Below, piece after piece: positions 36,356-44,537 of a stretch of DNA of 64,000 nt. How positions within the stretch are numbered: position 1 is the stretch's first letter; the number at the start of each line of letters is the position of its first letter. The position numbers and the translations under genes were made by a program. The stretch is from Phreatobacter sp. (lineage in GTDB: Bacteria > Pseudomonadota > Alphaproteobacteria > Rhizobiales > Phreatobacteraceae): contig NZ_JAPZTZ010000010.1 in NCBI RefSeq assembly GCF_027532945.1, forward strand, positions 62,001 through 126,000, read 5' to 3'. The notes under the pieces were generated by a model. That model was not told the DNA's origin. It made no database searches and worked only from the letters and a program-made list of their open reading frames with translations.

Positions 36356-36841
36356 ATGGCGGACGAGATGATGACGGTGGGCCTCGGCCTGCGTTTCGAG
36401 GACACGCCGGTCGGCATGACCTTCAAGACCATCGGCCGCACCGTCACGGAGGCCGACATCACCATGTTTGTCGGTGTCACCGGCATGGTGGAGGTGCTCT
36501 TCACCAACATGGAATATCTCGCCGAGGAATCGCTGTTCGCCGGCAAGCGGCTTGTGCCCGGCGCGCTGGTCTATTCCTTCGCCGAAGGGCTCCTGATGCA
36601 GACGGTGGTGCAAGGCGTCGGGCTGTCCTTCCTCGGCATGGAACTGAACGTCGAGGGGCCGACCTTTGCCGGCGACACGCTGCATGTCGAATGTGAGGTG
36701 CTGGAATCCCGCCCGACGAAGAAGGCCGGCCGCGGCATCGTCAAGACGCGCAACCGCGTCATCAACCAGCGCGGCGAATGCGTCATGACCTACACGCCGA
36801 CGCGGCTGGTGAAGGGTCGCGACTACTCGCCGAAGGGGTGA
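36356..36841 (+). CDS. MaoC-family dehydratase
   Basis: 161 residues after GGGAGGACGAC. Hot-dog fold: LGLRFEDTPVGMTFKTIGRTVTEADITMFVGVTGM and LVPGALVYSFAEGLLMQTV, then ELNVEGPTFAGDTLHVECEVLESRPTKKAGRGIVKTR. The usual Asp-His catalytic pair is only partly recognisable (ADITMF without a clear His in the N/PxH position), so it may be a thioesterase-like or modified member. It is separated by five bases from the CaiB gene and should share its substrate. Confidence 0.82.
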   Translation: MADEMMTVGLGLRFEDTPVGMTFKTIGRTVTEADITMFVGVTGMVEVLFTNMEYLAEESLFAGKRLVPGALVYSFAEGLLMQTVVQGVGLSFLGMELNVEGPTFAGDTLHVECEVLESRPTKKAGRGIVKTRNRVINQRGECVMTYTPTRLVKGRDYSPKG

Positions 36842-36846
36842 GCCGC

Positions 36847-38043
36847 GTGGGACCGCTCGCAGGGGTCCGCATCCTCGACCTGACCACCGTGATGATGGGC
36901 CCCTCGGCGACGCAGGGGCTCGCCGAGCTCGGCGCCGACGTCATCAAGGTCGAGGCGCCGGGCGGCGATCCGGTCCGCTACATCGGGCCGGCGCGCCATC
37001 ACGGCATGGGTGCGCTGTTCCTCAACGCCAATGGCTCGAAGCGCTCGATCGTCCTCGACCTGAAGAGCGAGGGCGGGCGCCGCGCGCTGCTCAAGCTCTG
37101 CGAGCGCGCCGATGTCCTCGCCTACAACATCCGCCCGCAGGCCATGGCGCGGCTTGGGCTCGGCTATGAGGACGTAAAGGCGGTGCGCCCCGACATCCTC
37201 TATGCCGGCATGTTCGGCTATGGGCAGGAGGGGCCCTATGCGGCGCGCCCGGCCTATGACGACCTGATCCAGGGGGCGGCGCTGCTGCCCTTCCTCATCG
37301 CGCGCGCGGGCGACGGCACGCCGCGCTACGTCCCCGCCGCCATTGCCGACCGGGTGGTCGGACTTGCGGCTGTCGGGGCCATTTCCGCGGCGCTCTATCA
37401 CCGCCAGAAGACCGGCGAGGGCCAGCGGCTCGACGTGCCGATGTTCGAGACCATGGTCGGCCTGACGCTCGCCGATCATCTCGGCGGCCTCACCTTCGAC
37501 CCGCCGCTGGGCGAGGGCGGATACCAGCGGCTCTTGTCGCCGGAGCGGCGGCCCTATCGCACCCGCGACGGCTATATCTGCGCCCTCGTCTACAACGACA
37601 AGCAGTGGAAGTCTTTCTACCAAGCCACTGGCCGGCTTGCAGAATATGACTCGGACCCACGGCTCGTCTCGATTAAGACCCGGACCGAGCATATCGACGC
37701 GCTCTATGCCGAGGTGGCGGCCACTTTCCGCGAACGGACCACCGCCGATTGGATGGATCTGCTCGAGCGCGCGGATATTCCCTTCGTGCCGGTCCACGAT
37801 TTCGGCTCGATCCTCGAGGACCCGCAGGTCCAGGCGGTGAACCTGCTGCCGGTCATCGACCATCCGAGCGAGGGGCGCATCCGCAAGATCCAGCCGGCGA
37901 CGCGCTGGTCCAAGACGCAGGCCGTGCCGCACCGGCCGGCGCCGCGGCTCGGCGAGCATACGCGCGCGTTGCTGGCTGAGGTCGGCTATGCGGCGGGCGA
38001 GATCGACCGTCTCGCCGCCGAAGGTGCCATCGGCCTCGGCTGA
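36847..38043 (+). CDS. Class III CoA-transferase (CaiB/BaiF family)
   Basis: 398 residues from a GTG at 36847, five bases after the MaoC stop. The N-terminal GPLAGVRILDLTTVMMGPSATQGLAELGADVIKVEAPGGDPVRY is diagnostic of the family; LFLNANGSKRSIVLDLK, the interlocked-dimer region GEGQRLDVPMFETMVGL and a C-terminal helical part follow. The catalytic Asp is probably in the AYDDLIQG segment (about residue 140). It transfers CoA between a thioester and a free acid. It converges on the class I CoA-transferase genes with only nine bases between stop codons. Confidence 0.9.
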   Translation: MGPLAGVRILDLTTVMMGPSATQGLAELGADVIKVEAPGGDPVRYIGPARHHGMGALFLNANGSKRSIVLDLKSEGGRRALLKLCERADVLAYNIRPQAMARLGLGYEDVKAVRPDILYAGMFGYGQEGPYAARPAYDDLIQGAALLPFLIARAGDGTPRYVPAAIADRVVGLAAVGAISAALYHRQKTGEGQRLDVPMFETMVGLTLADHLGGLTFDPPLGEGGYQRLLSPERRPYRTRDGYICALVYNDKQWKSFYQATGRLAEYDSDPRLVSIKTRTEHIDALYAEVAATFRERTTADWMDLLERADIPFVPVHDFGSILEDPQVQAVNLLPVIDHPSEGRIRKIQPATRWSKTQAVPHRPAPRLGEHTRALLAEVGYAAGEIDRLAAEGAIGLG

Positions 38044-38052
38044 GGCACGGCT

Positions 38053-38814
38053 TCAGGCCGCCGCTGACCCGCGCAACTCCGCCGCCATCTGCCGGGCGAA
38101 TTGCGGATAGGTCTCCTCAAGCTCCGTCAGCACGCGGCCGCGCAGCAGGGCAAGGGTGGCAGGGTCCGGATCGGGCGTCGCCGGCACCGCCTCGTCATGG
38201 TCGAAGGTGAAGCCCGTGGCGGCCGTCACCTCGGCGATGCTGTGGCCGGGATGGACGCTCTCCAGCCGGAACCGGCGGCGCTCCTTGTCGAAGGAGAACA
38301 GCGCGAGGCTGGTGAGGAGGGCATGCGGCCCACCGGGACGATAGACCCCGGCCTCGCTGGTGCCGGGCGCGGAGACGAAATCGACCTTCTCGACGAAGAC
38401 GCGCGGCGTGTGCTCCTCACGGAAGAGGATGACGCGGGGGACGACGAAATAGAGATAGGCCGAGCCGAAGGAGCCGGGCCAGCGCACGGGATTGCGCGGA
38501 TAGTCTCCGGTGCCGACGAGGTTGATATTGGCCTCGCCGTCGATCTGGCCGCCGCCGAGGAAGAAGGCGTCGATGCGGCCCTGGCCGGCGCAGTCGAAGA
38601 GCTCGGCCGAGCCGTTGGTGAAGAAGTTGTGCTCGCGCGAGCCAAGGATGGAGATGCGCACGCGCGGCTTGCCATCGCGTTCGGCGAGCGCCCGGAGCAG
38701 CATGGCACCGGCGGCGGGGATGGGTGAGGAGGCGCCGACGGCGACGTGGCGCACGCCGTCCAGCAGGCCGGCAATGGCGACGATGAGCCGCTCGCGCGGC
38801 AGGATGGCGCCCAT
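38053..38814 (-). CDS. Class I CoA-transferase beta subunit (glutaconate/IpdB-like)
   Basis: 253 residues. The ATG at 38814 overlaps the stop of the alpha subunit as TGATG. Conserved features are VAVGASSPIPAAGAMLLRAL, RISILGSREHNFFTNGSAELFDCAGQGRIDAFFLGGGQIDGEANINLV and the later KVDFVSAPG and ESVHPGHSIAEVTAATGF. This is the pattern of the beta chain of glutaconate CoA-transferase-like enzymes and of IpdB, the ring-opening hydrolase of steroid degradation. Whether it is a transferase or a hydrolase cannot be read from sequence. Confidence 0.87.
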   Translation of the reverse strand: MGAILPRERLIVAIAGLLDGVRHVAVGASSPIPAAGAMLLRALAERDGKPRVRISILGSREHNFFTNGSAELFDCAGQGRIDAFFLGGGQIDGEANINLVGTGDYPRNPVRWPGSFGSAYLYFVVPRVILFREEHTPRVFVEKVDFVSAPGTSEAGVYRPGGPHALLTSLALFSFDKERRRFRLESVHPGHSIAEVTAATGFTFDHDEAVPATPDPDPATLALLRGRVLTELEETYPQFARQMAAELRGSAAA

Positions 38815-39629
38815 CACACCGCCTCCAGCAGGCGGTCGGCGCCATCAAGGAAGGCGCGGAAACCCTCGGGCGTGCGCGCCTCGCGCGCGTAGCGGCCGAT
38901 GGCCTCCATATCGGCGGGATATTCGCCCCAGAGGCCGATCGGCGCTGCGCCGTTCTTCGCCACCGTCACCGCCTCGACATAGAGCGCCGGCAGGACGCCG
39001 GCCGCCGTTACCTCGTCGGCGAGGAGGCTCGTCTCGACGATGCGCTCGACGGTGACGAGGGTGCGTTCGGCGGCATAGGCGAGGCTGGCGAGTTCTCGGC
39101 GGCGGCCGATCCAGACATTTCCGTCGCGGTCGGCCATCGGACAGTGGAAGATCGCCACATCAGGACGGATCGCGGGGATCGCGACGATCGGGTCGGGCTC
39201 GTCGGAAAAGGGGTTCTGGATGACCTTCCAGTCCGGCCGGTTGGCGAGCAGGTCCGTGCCGATCATGCCGCGCAGGGTGGCGAAGGGCACGCCCTTCTGC
39301 GCCGCCAGGAACCCGGCATGGACGGCGGGGCAGGTGGCGTCCATCACCTTGACCGCACCCTCGCGCACGGCGCGGGTGAAGCAGGGTGCGCCGCCGGCCT
39401 CGCCGAGCGTCATGGCGCTGGTCTCGATGGTGGCGACACATCCCGCGCCGATCAGCATGTCAGGTTGCATGCCGCCGGTGGGCAGGCAGACGACGTGGAG
39501 GTCGCGCAGGCCTCGCGCGATGAGCGGCCGGGTCATGGCCATGGAGACGCCGGCATAGTCGACGGGCAAGGCGAGCTTCGCCCCGTGGGGCACCATGGCG
39601 GCAAGGTCGTCGAGCGTCGGCTGTGTCAT
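38814..39629 (-). CDS. Class I CoA-transferase alpha subunit (glutaconate/IpdA-like)
   Basis: 271 residues from the ATG at 39629, preceded by GGAGG. Features are HGAKLALPVDYAGVSMAMTRPLIARGLRDLHVVCLPTGGMQPDMLIGAGCV, then FATLRGMIGTDLLANR and the conserved VWIGRRRELASLAYAAERTLVTVERIVE. It pairs with the beta subunit, whose start overlaps its stop. Together they should act on a dicarboxylic or ring-derived acyl-CoA. The pair faces the CaiB gene, so two different CoA-transferase systems lie side by side. Confidence 0.87.
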   Translation of the reverse strand: MTQPTLDDLAAMVPHGAKLALPVDYAGVSMAMTRPLIARGLRDLHVVCLPTGGMQPDMLIGAGCVATIETSAMTLGEAGGAPCFTRAVREGAVKVMDATCPAVHAGFLAAQKGVPFATLRGMIGTDLLANRPDWKVIQNPFSDEPDPIVAIPAIRPDVAIFHCPMADRDGNVWIGRRRELASLAYAAERTLVTVERIVETSLLADEVTAAGVLPALYVEAVTVAKNGAAPIGLWGEYPADMEAIGRYAREARTPEGFRAFLDGADRLLEAV

Positions 39630-39742
39630 GGCGGGCCTCCGTGCGGCCCTTCGGCCGCCCCGCTCGTCGCGGCGGGTCGCCTGACTATCCGCCTGCGCCC
39701 GCGGCGCTGGCAAGCCGGCCCCTCGACGGAACAGCTCACGTG

Positions 39743-39771
39743 AAAACGCCGGGGCGAGAAGGCCCCGGCGT
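39743..39771 (-). terminator. Rho-independent terminator of the 73-residue secreted protein gene
   Basis: A 10-bp perfect stem (ACGCCGGGGC at 39746-39755, GCCCCGGCGT at 39762-39771), loop GAGAAG, then TTTT on the - strand (A at 39743-39746). It lies 29 bases past the stop at 39800. Confidence 0.85.
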
Positions 39772-39799
39772 CGGTCGTTCCACCTGAAGGCGGAGGTCT

Positions 39800-40021
39800 T
39801 CAGTCGTTGTAGGGGTTGCGATGGCGGTCGATCTGGACCTGCTGGGCCTGGGTCACAGCAGCCGGGTTCGCGAAGCGCCGGGCAGCGAACTCGCGCGGAG
39901 CCTGGGTCTGGTACTGCGTGACAGCGGCGTTCTCACCGGCGAAACCGGAAACTTCCGGCTGGGCGAGGGCCGGGGCGGCGAGGGGGGCGGCCAGCACGGC
40001 AGCGAGGATGAGCTTCTTCAT
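39800..40021 (-). CDS. Small secreted protein, 73 residues, unknown function
   Basis: The ATG at 40021 opens a signal peptide (MKKLILAAVLAAPLAAPALA, cleaved before QPEV). The mature 53 residues are polar and Gln/Ala/Arg-rich (VTQYQTQAPREFAARRFANPAAVTQAQQVQIDRHRNPYND) without Cys. The dedicated terminator and the AT-rich leader upstream indicate a real, separately expressed gene. I do not recognise the family. Resemblance to small periplasmic stress or phasin-like proteins is only compositional. Confidence 0.75.
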   Translation of the reverse strand: MKKLILAAVLAAPLAAPALAQPEVSGFAGENAAVTQYQTQAPREFAARRFANPAAVTQAQQVQIDRHRNPYND

Positions 40022-40295
40022 GGGTGTACTCCATCGGATCATTCGCGAGGGGAGGGACACGCGCTCCGCGAGGGGTGTTGAGCTGTCGGCGGGAGGTGTC
40101 CGCCGTCGACGCCCGTGAGATGGACCCTCTTCTGCTTACTCTCCAATCACGAGAATGCGAAATCGCCCAAATCGACGCCATTAAGACATTTAATTTTTGC
40201 AACGACGCATGACTTAACGTCACCTCTCCGTCAGAATGCAGCAGCGCCGGGGAGGGCCCCGGCGCTGCGCAGTCGAACAGGGGATCGCGTGATCG
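40022..40295. other. Intergenic region with an AT-rich promoter-like block and a hairpin
   Basis: 274 bases with no gene. The block around 40171-40205 (ATTAAGACATTTAATTTTTG) is strikingly AT-rich against the local background and lies 150-185 bases upstream of the secreted-protein gene, so it is a plausible promoter with an UP-like element. The right part holds the MFS gene's hairpin at 40241-40268. Confidence 0.4.
40241..40268 (-). terminator. Hairpin downstream of the MFS transporter gene
   Basis: A 12-bp perfect stem (GCAGCGCCGGGG at 40241-40252, CCCCGGCGCTGC at 40257-40268) with loop AGGG, 28 bases past the stop codon. There is no clean T-tract afterwards. It is probably a terminator or 3'-end stabiliser. 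Confidence 0.6.
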
Positions 40296-41969
40296 TCAGT
40301 GGTCGTAGGTGAAGATGTCGCGGTCCTTGGTCTCGGGCACGAAGAGAACGCCGATGACGAAGGTCATCAGGGCGATCACGATCGGGTACCAGAGGCCGTA
40401 GTAGATATCGCCGGTGGCAGCCACCATGGCGAAGGAGGTCGCTGGCAGCAGGCCGCCGAACCAGCCGTTGCCGATATGGTAGGGCAGCGACATGGCGGTG
40501 TAGCGGATGCGGGTCGGGAAGAGCTCGACCAGTGCCGCGGCGATCGGGCCGTAGACCATCGTCACATAGATGACGAGGATCGTCAGGATGCCGATGATCC
40601 ACAGGGCCGTGCCGCTGCCGAGCGCCGCGAAGAAGCCGTTGACCTTGACGATCTCGGCATTGCCCGGAGCCGGGTAGCCCGCCGCCTGGGTGGCACGGCC
40701 GAGATTGGCCACGTATTGCGCGTCGATCGGAACCGCCGTGCCATTGACCGTCACGGAGGCCCCCGATCCGGCCGGGCCGTTGACCAGGTCATACTTGATG
40801 GCCTGGTTGGCGAGGCCGACGCGGGCCACGTCGCAGGGCGCCGTGAACACGCGGGTGCCGACGGGATTGAAGACGTTGCCGCAGCCCGCCGGATCGGCGG
40901 TGAGCACCACCTTCACCTGCTCGTGGGCGCGGTGCAGGGCCGGGTTTGCGGCCTTGGTCAGCGCTGCGAAGAGCGGGAAGAAGGTGACGGCTGCGATGAG
41001 GCAGCCGGCCATGATGATCGGCTTGCGGCCGATCCGGTCGGAGAGCGAACCGAACACGATGAAGAAGCCGGTGCCGATGATGAGCGACCAGGCGATCAGC
41101 ACGTTCGAGGTGAACAGGTCCACCTTGAGGATGCTCTGCAGGAAGAACAGGGCGTAGAACTGGCCAGTGTACCAGACCACGGCCTGGCCGGCGGTGAGGC
41201 CGAACAGTGCGAGGAGGGCGATCTTGGCGTTCTTCCACTGGCCGAAAGCCTCGGAAAGCGGCGCCTTCGAGCCGGTGCCTTCCGCCTTCATCTTCTGGAA
41301 GGCCGGGCTCTCGTTCATCTGCAGACGGATCCACACCGAGATGGCGAGGAGGAAGATCGACAGCAGGAACGGAATGCGCCAGCCCCAGGCGGCGAACTCG
41401 GCCTCGCCGAGATAGACGCGGATGGAGAGGATGACGAGCAGCGACAGGAGCAGGCCGATTGTGGCCGTCGTCTGGATCCAGGCGGTGTAGAAGCCGCGCC
41501 GTCCGACCGGGGCGTGCTCGGCGACATAGACGGCCGCGCCGCCATATTCGCCGCCCAGGGCCAGGCCCTGTAGCATGCGCAGGATGATGAGGATCACCGG
41601 GGCGATCCAGCCGATCGTGGCATAGGAGGGCAGCAGGCCGACCAGGAAGGTCGAGGCGCCCATGATGAGGATCGTCACGAGGAAGGTGTACTTGCGGCCG
41701 ACCATGTCGCCGAGGCGGCCGAAGACGAGGGCGCCGAAGGGGCGCACCAGGAAGCCCGCGGCGAAGGCGAGCAGCGCGAAGATGGCGCGGGTGTTGGCGT
41801 CGAAGGGCGCGAAGAACTGGGCGCCGATCATCACGGCCAGCGAGCCGTAGAGGTAGAAATCGTACCATTCGAAGACGGTACCGAGCGAGGATGCGAGAAT
41901 GACCTTCCGCTCCTCCGCAGACATGGGGCGCGGCGTTACCGGTGCGCCCGCGGCTGTTGCCATGGTCAT
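40296..41969 (-). CDS. MHS-family MFS transporter with enlarged loop
   Basis: 557 residues; the ATG at 41969 follows AAGGAAAC. The metabolite:H+ symporter signature is clear: GTVFEWYDFYLYGSLAV, GFLVRPFGALVFGRLGDMVGRKYTF, RMLQGLALGGEYGGAAVYVAEHAP. It resembles ProP, ShiA and KgtP, which import compatible solutes or organic acids with protons. Family members usually have about 430-450 residues; the extra length is an insertion of about 95 residues (roughly 355-450) between two C-terminal helices, with a Cys pair in PAGCGN and TAPCDV. The insertion should face the periplasm and might close over the substrate path. Confidence 0.9.
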   Translation of the reverse strand: MTMATAAGAPVTPRPMSAEERKVILASSLGTVFEWYDFYLYGSLAVMIGAQFFAPFDANTRAIFALLAFAAGFLVRPFGALVFGRLGDMVGRKYTFLVTILIMGASTFLVGLLPSYATIGWIAPVILIILRMLQGLALGGEYGGAAVYVAEHAPVGRRGFYTAWIQTTATIGLLLSLLVILSIRVYLGEAEFAAWGWRIPFLLSIFLLAISVWIRLQMNESPAFQKMKAEGTGSKAPLSEAFGQWKNAKIALLALFGLTAGQAVVWYTGQFYALFFLQSILKVDLFTSNVLIAWSLIIGTGFFIVFGSLSDRIGRKPIIMAGCLIAAVTFFPLFAALTKAANPALHRAHEQVKVVLTADPAGCGNVFNPVGTRVFTAPCDVARVGLANQAIKYDLVNGPAGSGASVTVNGTAVPIDAQYVANLGRATQAAGYPAPGNAEIVKVNGFFAALGSGTALWIIGILTILVIYVTMVYGPIAAALVELFPTRIRYTAMSLPYHIGNGWFGGLLPATSFAMVAATGDIYYGLWYPIVIALMTFVIGVLFVPETKDRDIFTYDH

Positions 41970-42331
41970 GGGGTTTCCTTCCTGAATTGGGGTGGCGAGT
42001 TGGCGGCTTGGCCGCGTCTGCTTCTTCTTGTTCGTTGCCGGTCCACGCGAGGAACCGCTGCCCTAGGACTAATCCGCGCAGCGACGCTTTGTCGCCTCGA
42101 CAATGGTTGATGAGACTTAAGTCGCACTAACCGTATTGCGCAGCGAAGCGGAGATATTCGATGGCGGTGTGGCGTAGGTCCTGAGCGAGGGCAAGGCGGC
42201 GCCACGGGCGCGTTCATGATGAATCAAGGATGAAGCCCGCCCCGGGCCGCGGCGCCTGCGTTTACGCCCGTGCTGGGTTATTCTCCGGCTCAGGCACGCG
42301 GGCCCGCCCGCGTCATCCGGGAGTTACCGTC
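41970..42331. other. 362-bp intergenic region between the divergent MFS and CDGC-protein genes
   Basis: No coding potential beyond shadows. It contains the 10-bp palindrome GACTTAAGTC at 42114-42123 and the small dyad GCGAC-N5-GTCGC near 42081-42095, both within a less GC-rich stretch that should hold the MFS promoter. The ribosome site of the + strand gene is GGGAG near 42319-42323. Confidence 0.4.
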
Positions 42332-42805
42332 ATGTCCCGCCAGAGACCCTCGTATCGCCGCCCGCTCCGCTCCATGGCGCTTTTCGGTCTTGCCCTGCTC
42401 GCCGTGGCGGGCGCGGCCTTTCCTGCCGCGGCCCAGACCCGCAGCATCGTCATCACCGACGAGCACTTGCCCGACGGCACGCTCGTCACTCGCCACATCT
42501 ATCGCTGCGATGGCTGCCCGGTGCGCCGGGTGAGGGCGGGAACGTGGCGCCAGCAGCCGACGGTCGATTACGGCCAGGCCCTGCCGATCTACCAGCCGCC
42601 GATCTACAGCCATCCGCCGGAGGTGATGCCGGTGCGGCCCGGCCGGCCCCGCTCTGGCCCTTATGCCGTGACGGGTGCGCCTCGCGATCCGTTCACGGGG
42701 CGCCTGCCCATGGGGCCTCGTCCGCCCTACTATCCCAGCGGATCCGATGCGCGGGTCATCACCATGGATGATCCTGTGATGCGCCAGCCCGCGCGGGCGC
42801 GCTGA
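42332..42805 (+). CDS. Secreted Pro-rich protein of unknown function with CxxC
   Basis: 157 residues from the ATG at 42332 (GGGAG 8 bases ahead). An Arg-rich n-region and hydrophobic core (ALFGLALLAVAGAAFPAAA) form a signal peptide ending near AAQ. The mature protein has IVITDEHLPDGTLVTRHIYRCDGCPVRRVR, with a possible redox or metal CxxC, and a Pro/Tyr-rich tail. I do not recognise the family. Confidence 0.65.
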   Translation: MSRQRPSYRRPLRSMALFGLALLAVAGAAFPAAAQTRSIVITDEHLPDGTLVTRHIYRCDGCPVRRVRAGTWRQQPTVDYGQALPIYQPPIYSHPPEVMPVRPGRPRSGPYAVTGAPRDPFTGRLPMGPRPPYYPSGSDARVITMDDPVMRQPARAR

Positions 42806-42822
42806 CCGCCTTCTGCGAGACC

Positions 42823-43656
42823 TCAGCGCCGCAGGCCGAGCCGCGTCGTGACCGCATAGAGCGACAGCGCGGCGGCGTTGGAGACGTTGAGGCTCTTGAT
42901 GGCGCCCGGCATGTCGATGCGGGCGAGCACGTCGCAGGTCTCGCGAGTGAGCTGGCGCAGGCCCTTGCCCTCGGCGCCGAGCACCAGCGCCACCGGCGCC
43001 CGCAGCTTCACGGCGTCGAGGTCCTCTTCGCCTTCGCTGTCGAGCCCGATGATCTGGAAGCCCTGGTCGCGGAGCGTCGCCATGGCGCGGGCAAGGTTCT
43101 GCACCGTCACGAAGGGAACATGCTCGAGACCGCCCGACGCGCTCTTGGCGAGGACGCCGGTCGCCTCCGGCGAATGGCGGTTGGTGGTGACGATGGCCTT
43201 CACGCCGAAAGCGGCCGCCGAGCGGACGATGGCGCCGACATTGTGCGGATCGGTGATCTGGTCGAGCAGCAGCAGCACGCCCTCGGCCGGCATGTCCTCG
43301 ATGTCCGGCGCATCGAGGGCATCGGCCTCGGCGAACAGACCCTGGTGGACGGCGTCCGGCGTCGCGGCGAGGCGCTTGTCGATGTCCCGCACCGGCACGA
43401 TGGTCGCCTCATGGGCGATGCCCTCCTCGTCGAGGCGCTTGGCGGCATTCTCGGTGGCGAGCAGCAGGCGGATGCGCCGCCCGCCATTCTTCAGCGCCTC
43501 GGAGACGGTGTGCCAGCCATAGAGCAGGACCGTGCCGGTCTCGAATTCCGGTGCAGGCTCGCGCAGCACGCGGCCGCCGCGCCCCTTGAAGGGCTTGCCG
43601 GGCTTGGAGAAAGGGCGGAACGGCTTCTTCGGGCCGCGCGGAGGGGTCGTGCTCAT
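42823..43656 (-). CDS. rlmB: 23S rRNA (guanosine-2'-O)-methyltransferase, RlmB type (SpoU family)
   Basis: 277 residues. A basic N-terminal tail (PRGPKKPFRPFSKPGKPFKG) precedes the substrate-binding domain (LLYGWHTVSEALKNGGRRIRLLLATENAAKR). The SpoU knot domain follows, with LLLLDQITDPHNVGAIVRSAAAFGVKAIV, VALVLGAEGKGLRQLTRETCD and IDMPGAIKSLNVSNAAALSLY. It should methylate a 2'-OH in the ribosomal peptidyl-transferase region (G2251 in E. coli) using AdoMet. It lies next to tRNA-Tyr on the other strand. Confidence 0.92.
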   Translation of the reverse strand: MSTTPPRGPKKPFRPFSKPGKPFKGRGGRVLREPAPEFETGTVLLYGWHTVSEALKNGGRRIRLLLATENAAKRLDEEGIAHEATIVPVRDIDKRLAATPDAVHQGLFAEADALDAPDIEDMPAEGVLLLLDQITDPHNVGAIVRSAAAFGVKAIVTTNRHSPEATGVLAKSASGGLEHVPFVTVQNLARAMATLRDQGFQIIGLDSEGEEDLDAVKLRAPVALVLGAEGKGLRQLTRETCDVLARIDMPGAIKSLNVSNAAALSLYAVTTRLGLRR

Positions 43657-43853
43657 GCGCCCTCATCCCATGGGGCCGTCCGCGGCGCAACGGTGAAGCA
43701 CCGGCAGGCGTTCGGCCGCATCCCGTCACCACCGCTCTGTGGACCGCGACGTGACAGGCGGCGACGCGGTGCTTTGCCGGTTGACAGGGCAGGGGGGTGT
43801 CCCTATCAAGCGCGCCACGCCCCGGGGCCACCGCCCCGATCCGGGCATGGGAC

Positions 43854-43938
43854 GGGGGAATGTCCCGAGCGGCAAAGGGGGCGGACTGTAAATCCGCTGG
43901 CTATGCCTTCGCAGGTTCGAGTCCTGCTTCCCCCACCA
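43854..43938 (+). tRNA. tRNA-Tyr (GTA)
   Basis: 85 nt with encoded CCA. Acceptor GGGGGAA (43854-43860) pairs with TTCCCCC (43928-43934). The anticodon stem GCGGA/TCCGC holds CTGTAAA, anticodon GTA at 43888-43890. It has a long variable arm, as in bacterial tRNA-Tyr. Its 3' end borders a decayed recombinase gene, so it probably served as an attachment site. Confidence 0.97.
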
Positions 43939-44010
43939 TCCCACCTGATTTCCCTTTGAGATCAAAAGCTTGAGTGTGTAGCCCCCTCCGGGGTGCACAT
44001 GGCTTCGCAC

Positions 44011-44384
44011 ATGCGTTCTCACATACGGAGAGCACGCGTGCCTGCAATTCCACACGTCCTGCGCCGCGGCGGAGCCTATTTCTGGCGTCGCTGCGTCCCC
44101 AAAGGTTGACCGCCTCAGGCCGTAAATGCATTAACGATCAGCCTGAGAACGTCCGATGCCGCTCTCGCCAGGCGACGAGCAGTCACGGTATCCTCGATAG
44201 CAGAGGACGTGTTTGCCGGCAGGTTTGGAAAGATGCTCACTTCGAAGGAGGCCCGAGCCGTCTTGGAAGCGGCCTGCCTGTTCGCCGAGAACCAGTACGA
44301 GAAGTTCATCGCGAGCGCGCAAGGGCACGTGAACTTCGACATGGCTGGCGAAAAGCGGGACGAGCTCGCAGCCGTCTGGGCCTG
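44011..44384 (+). pseudogene. Decayed tyrosine-recombinase (DUF6538-type integrase), N-terminal part
   Basis: The frame starts at an ATG at 44011 and reads MRSHIRRARVPAIPHVLRRG then GAYFWRRCVPKG, which matches the N-terminus of tRNA-associated phage-type integrases (PxxxRRGxxYxWRRxVP). An in-frame TGA occurs at 44107-44109. Beyond it the same frame continues with integrase-like ALTISLRTSDAALARRAVTV and SIAEDVFAGRFGKMLTSKEA up to about 44380. There the sequence runs into an antisense IS3-type transposase fragment. The catalytic domain is missing, so the gene is dead. Its position 73 bases after tRNA-Tyr marks it as the remains of an element integrated there. Confidence 0.75.
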
Positions 44385-44537
44385 GCTGGGATCGGACGCC
44401 AGCTCCCGCACCCATTTGCGCAGCACGTTCTCGTGCACGTCGAGATCGCGCGCTGCCTGAGCCGCCGATACGCCCTGCTCCTTGATCAACCGAACCGCTT
44501 CAACCTTGAACTCCCGCGAAAACTTCCGTCGCTGCAT
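44379..44537 (-). pseudogene. Truncated IS3-type transposase OrfA
   Basis: MQRRKFSREFKVEAVRLIKE and GVSAAQAARDLDVHENVLRK are the helix-turn-helix start of IS3-family OrfA, ending near RELASDPSQA at about 44379. Past that the frame runs on into the antisense of the integrase remnant and is no longer transposase. OrfB, with its DDE catalytic domain, is absent. It is a dead fragment. Confidence 0.85.

Noticed and set aside
38417-38848. 143-codon - strand frame within the CoA-transferase beta gene
   Set aside because: Out-of-frame reading of a recognised gene; extreme Arg/His content.
44115-44378. C-terminal half of the transposase frame
   Set aside because: The frame remains open by chance beyond SDPSQA, but the sequence is antisense of the integrase remnant and does not resemble OrfA.
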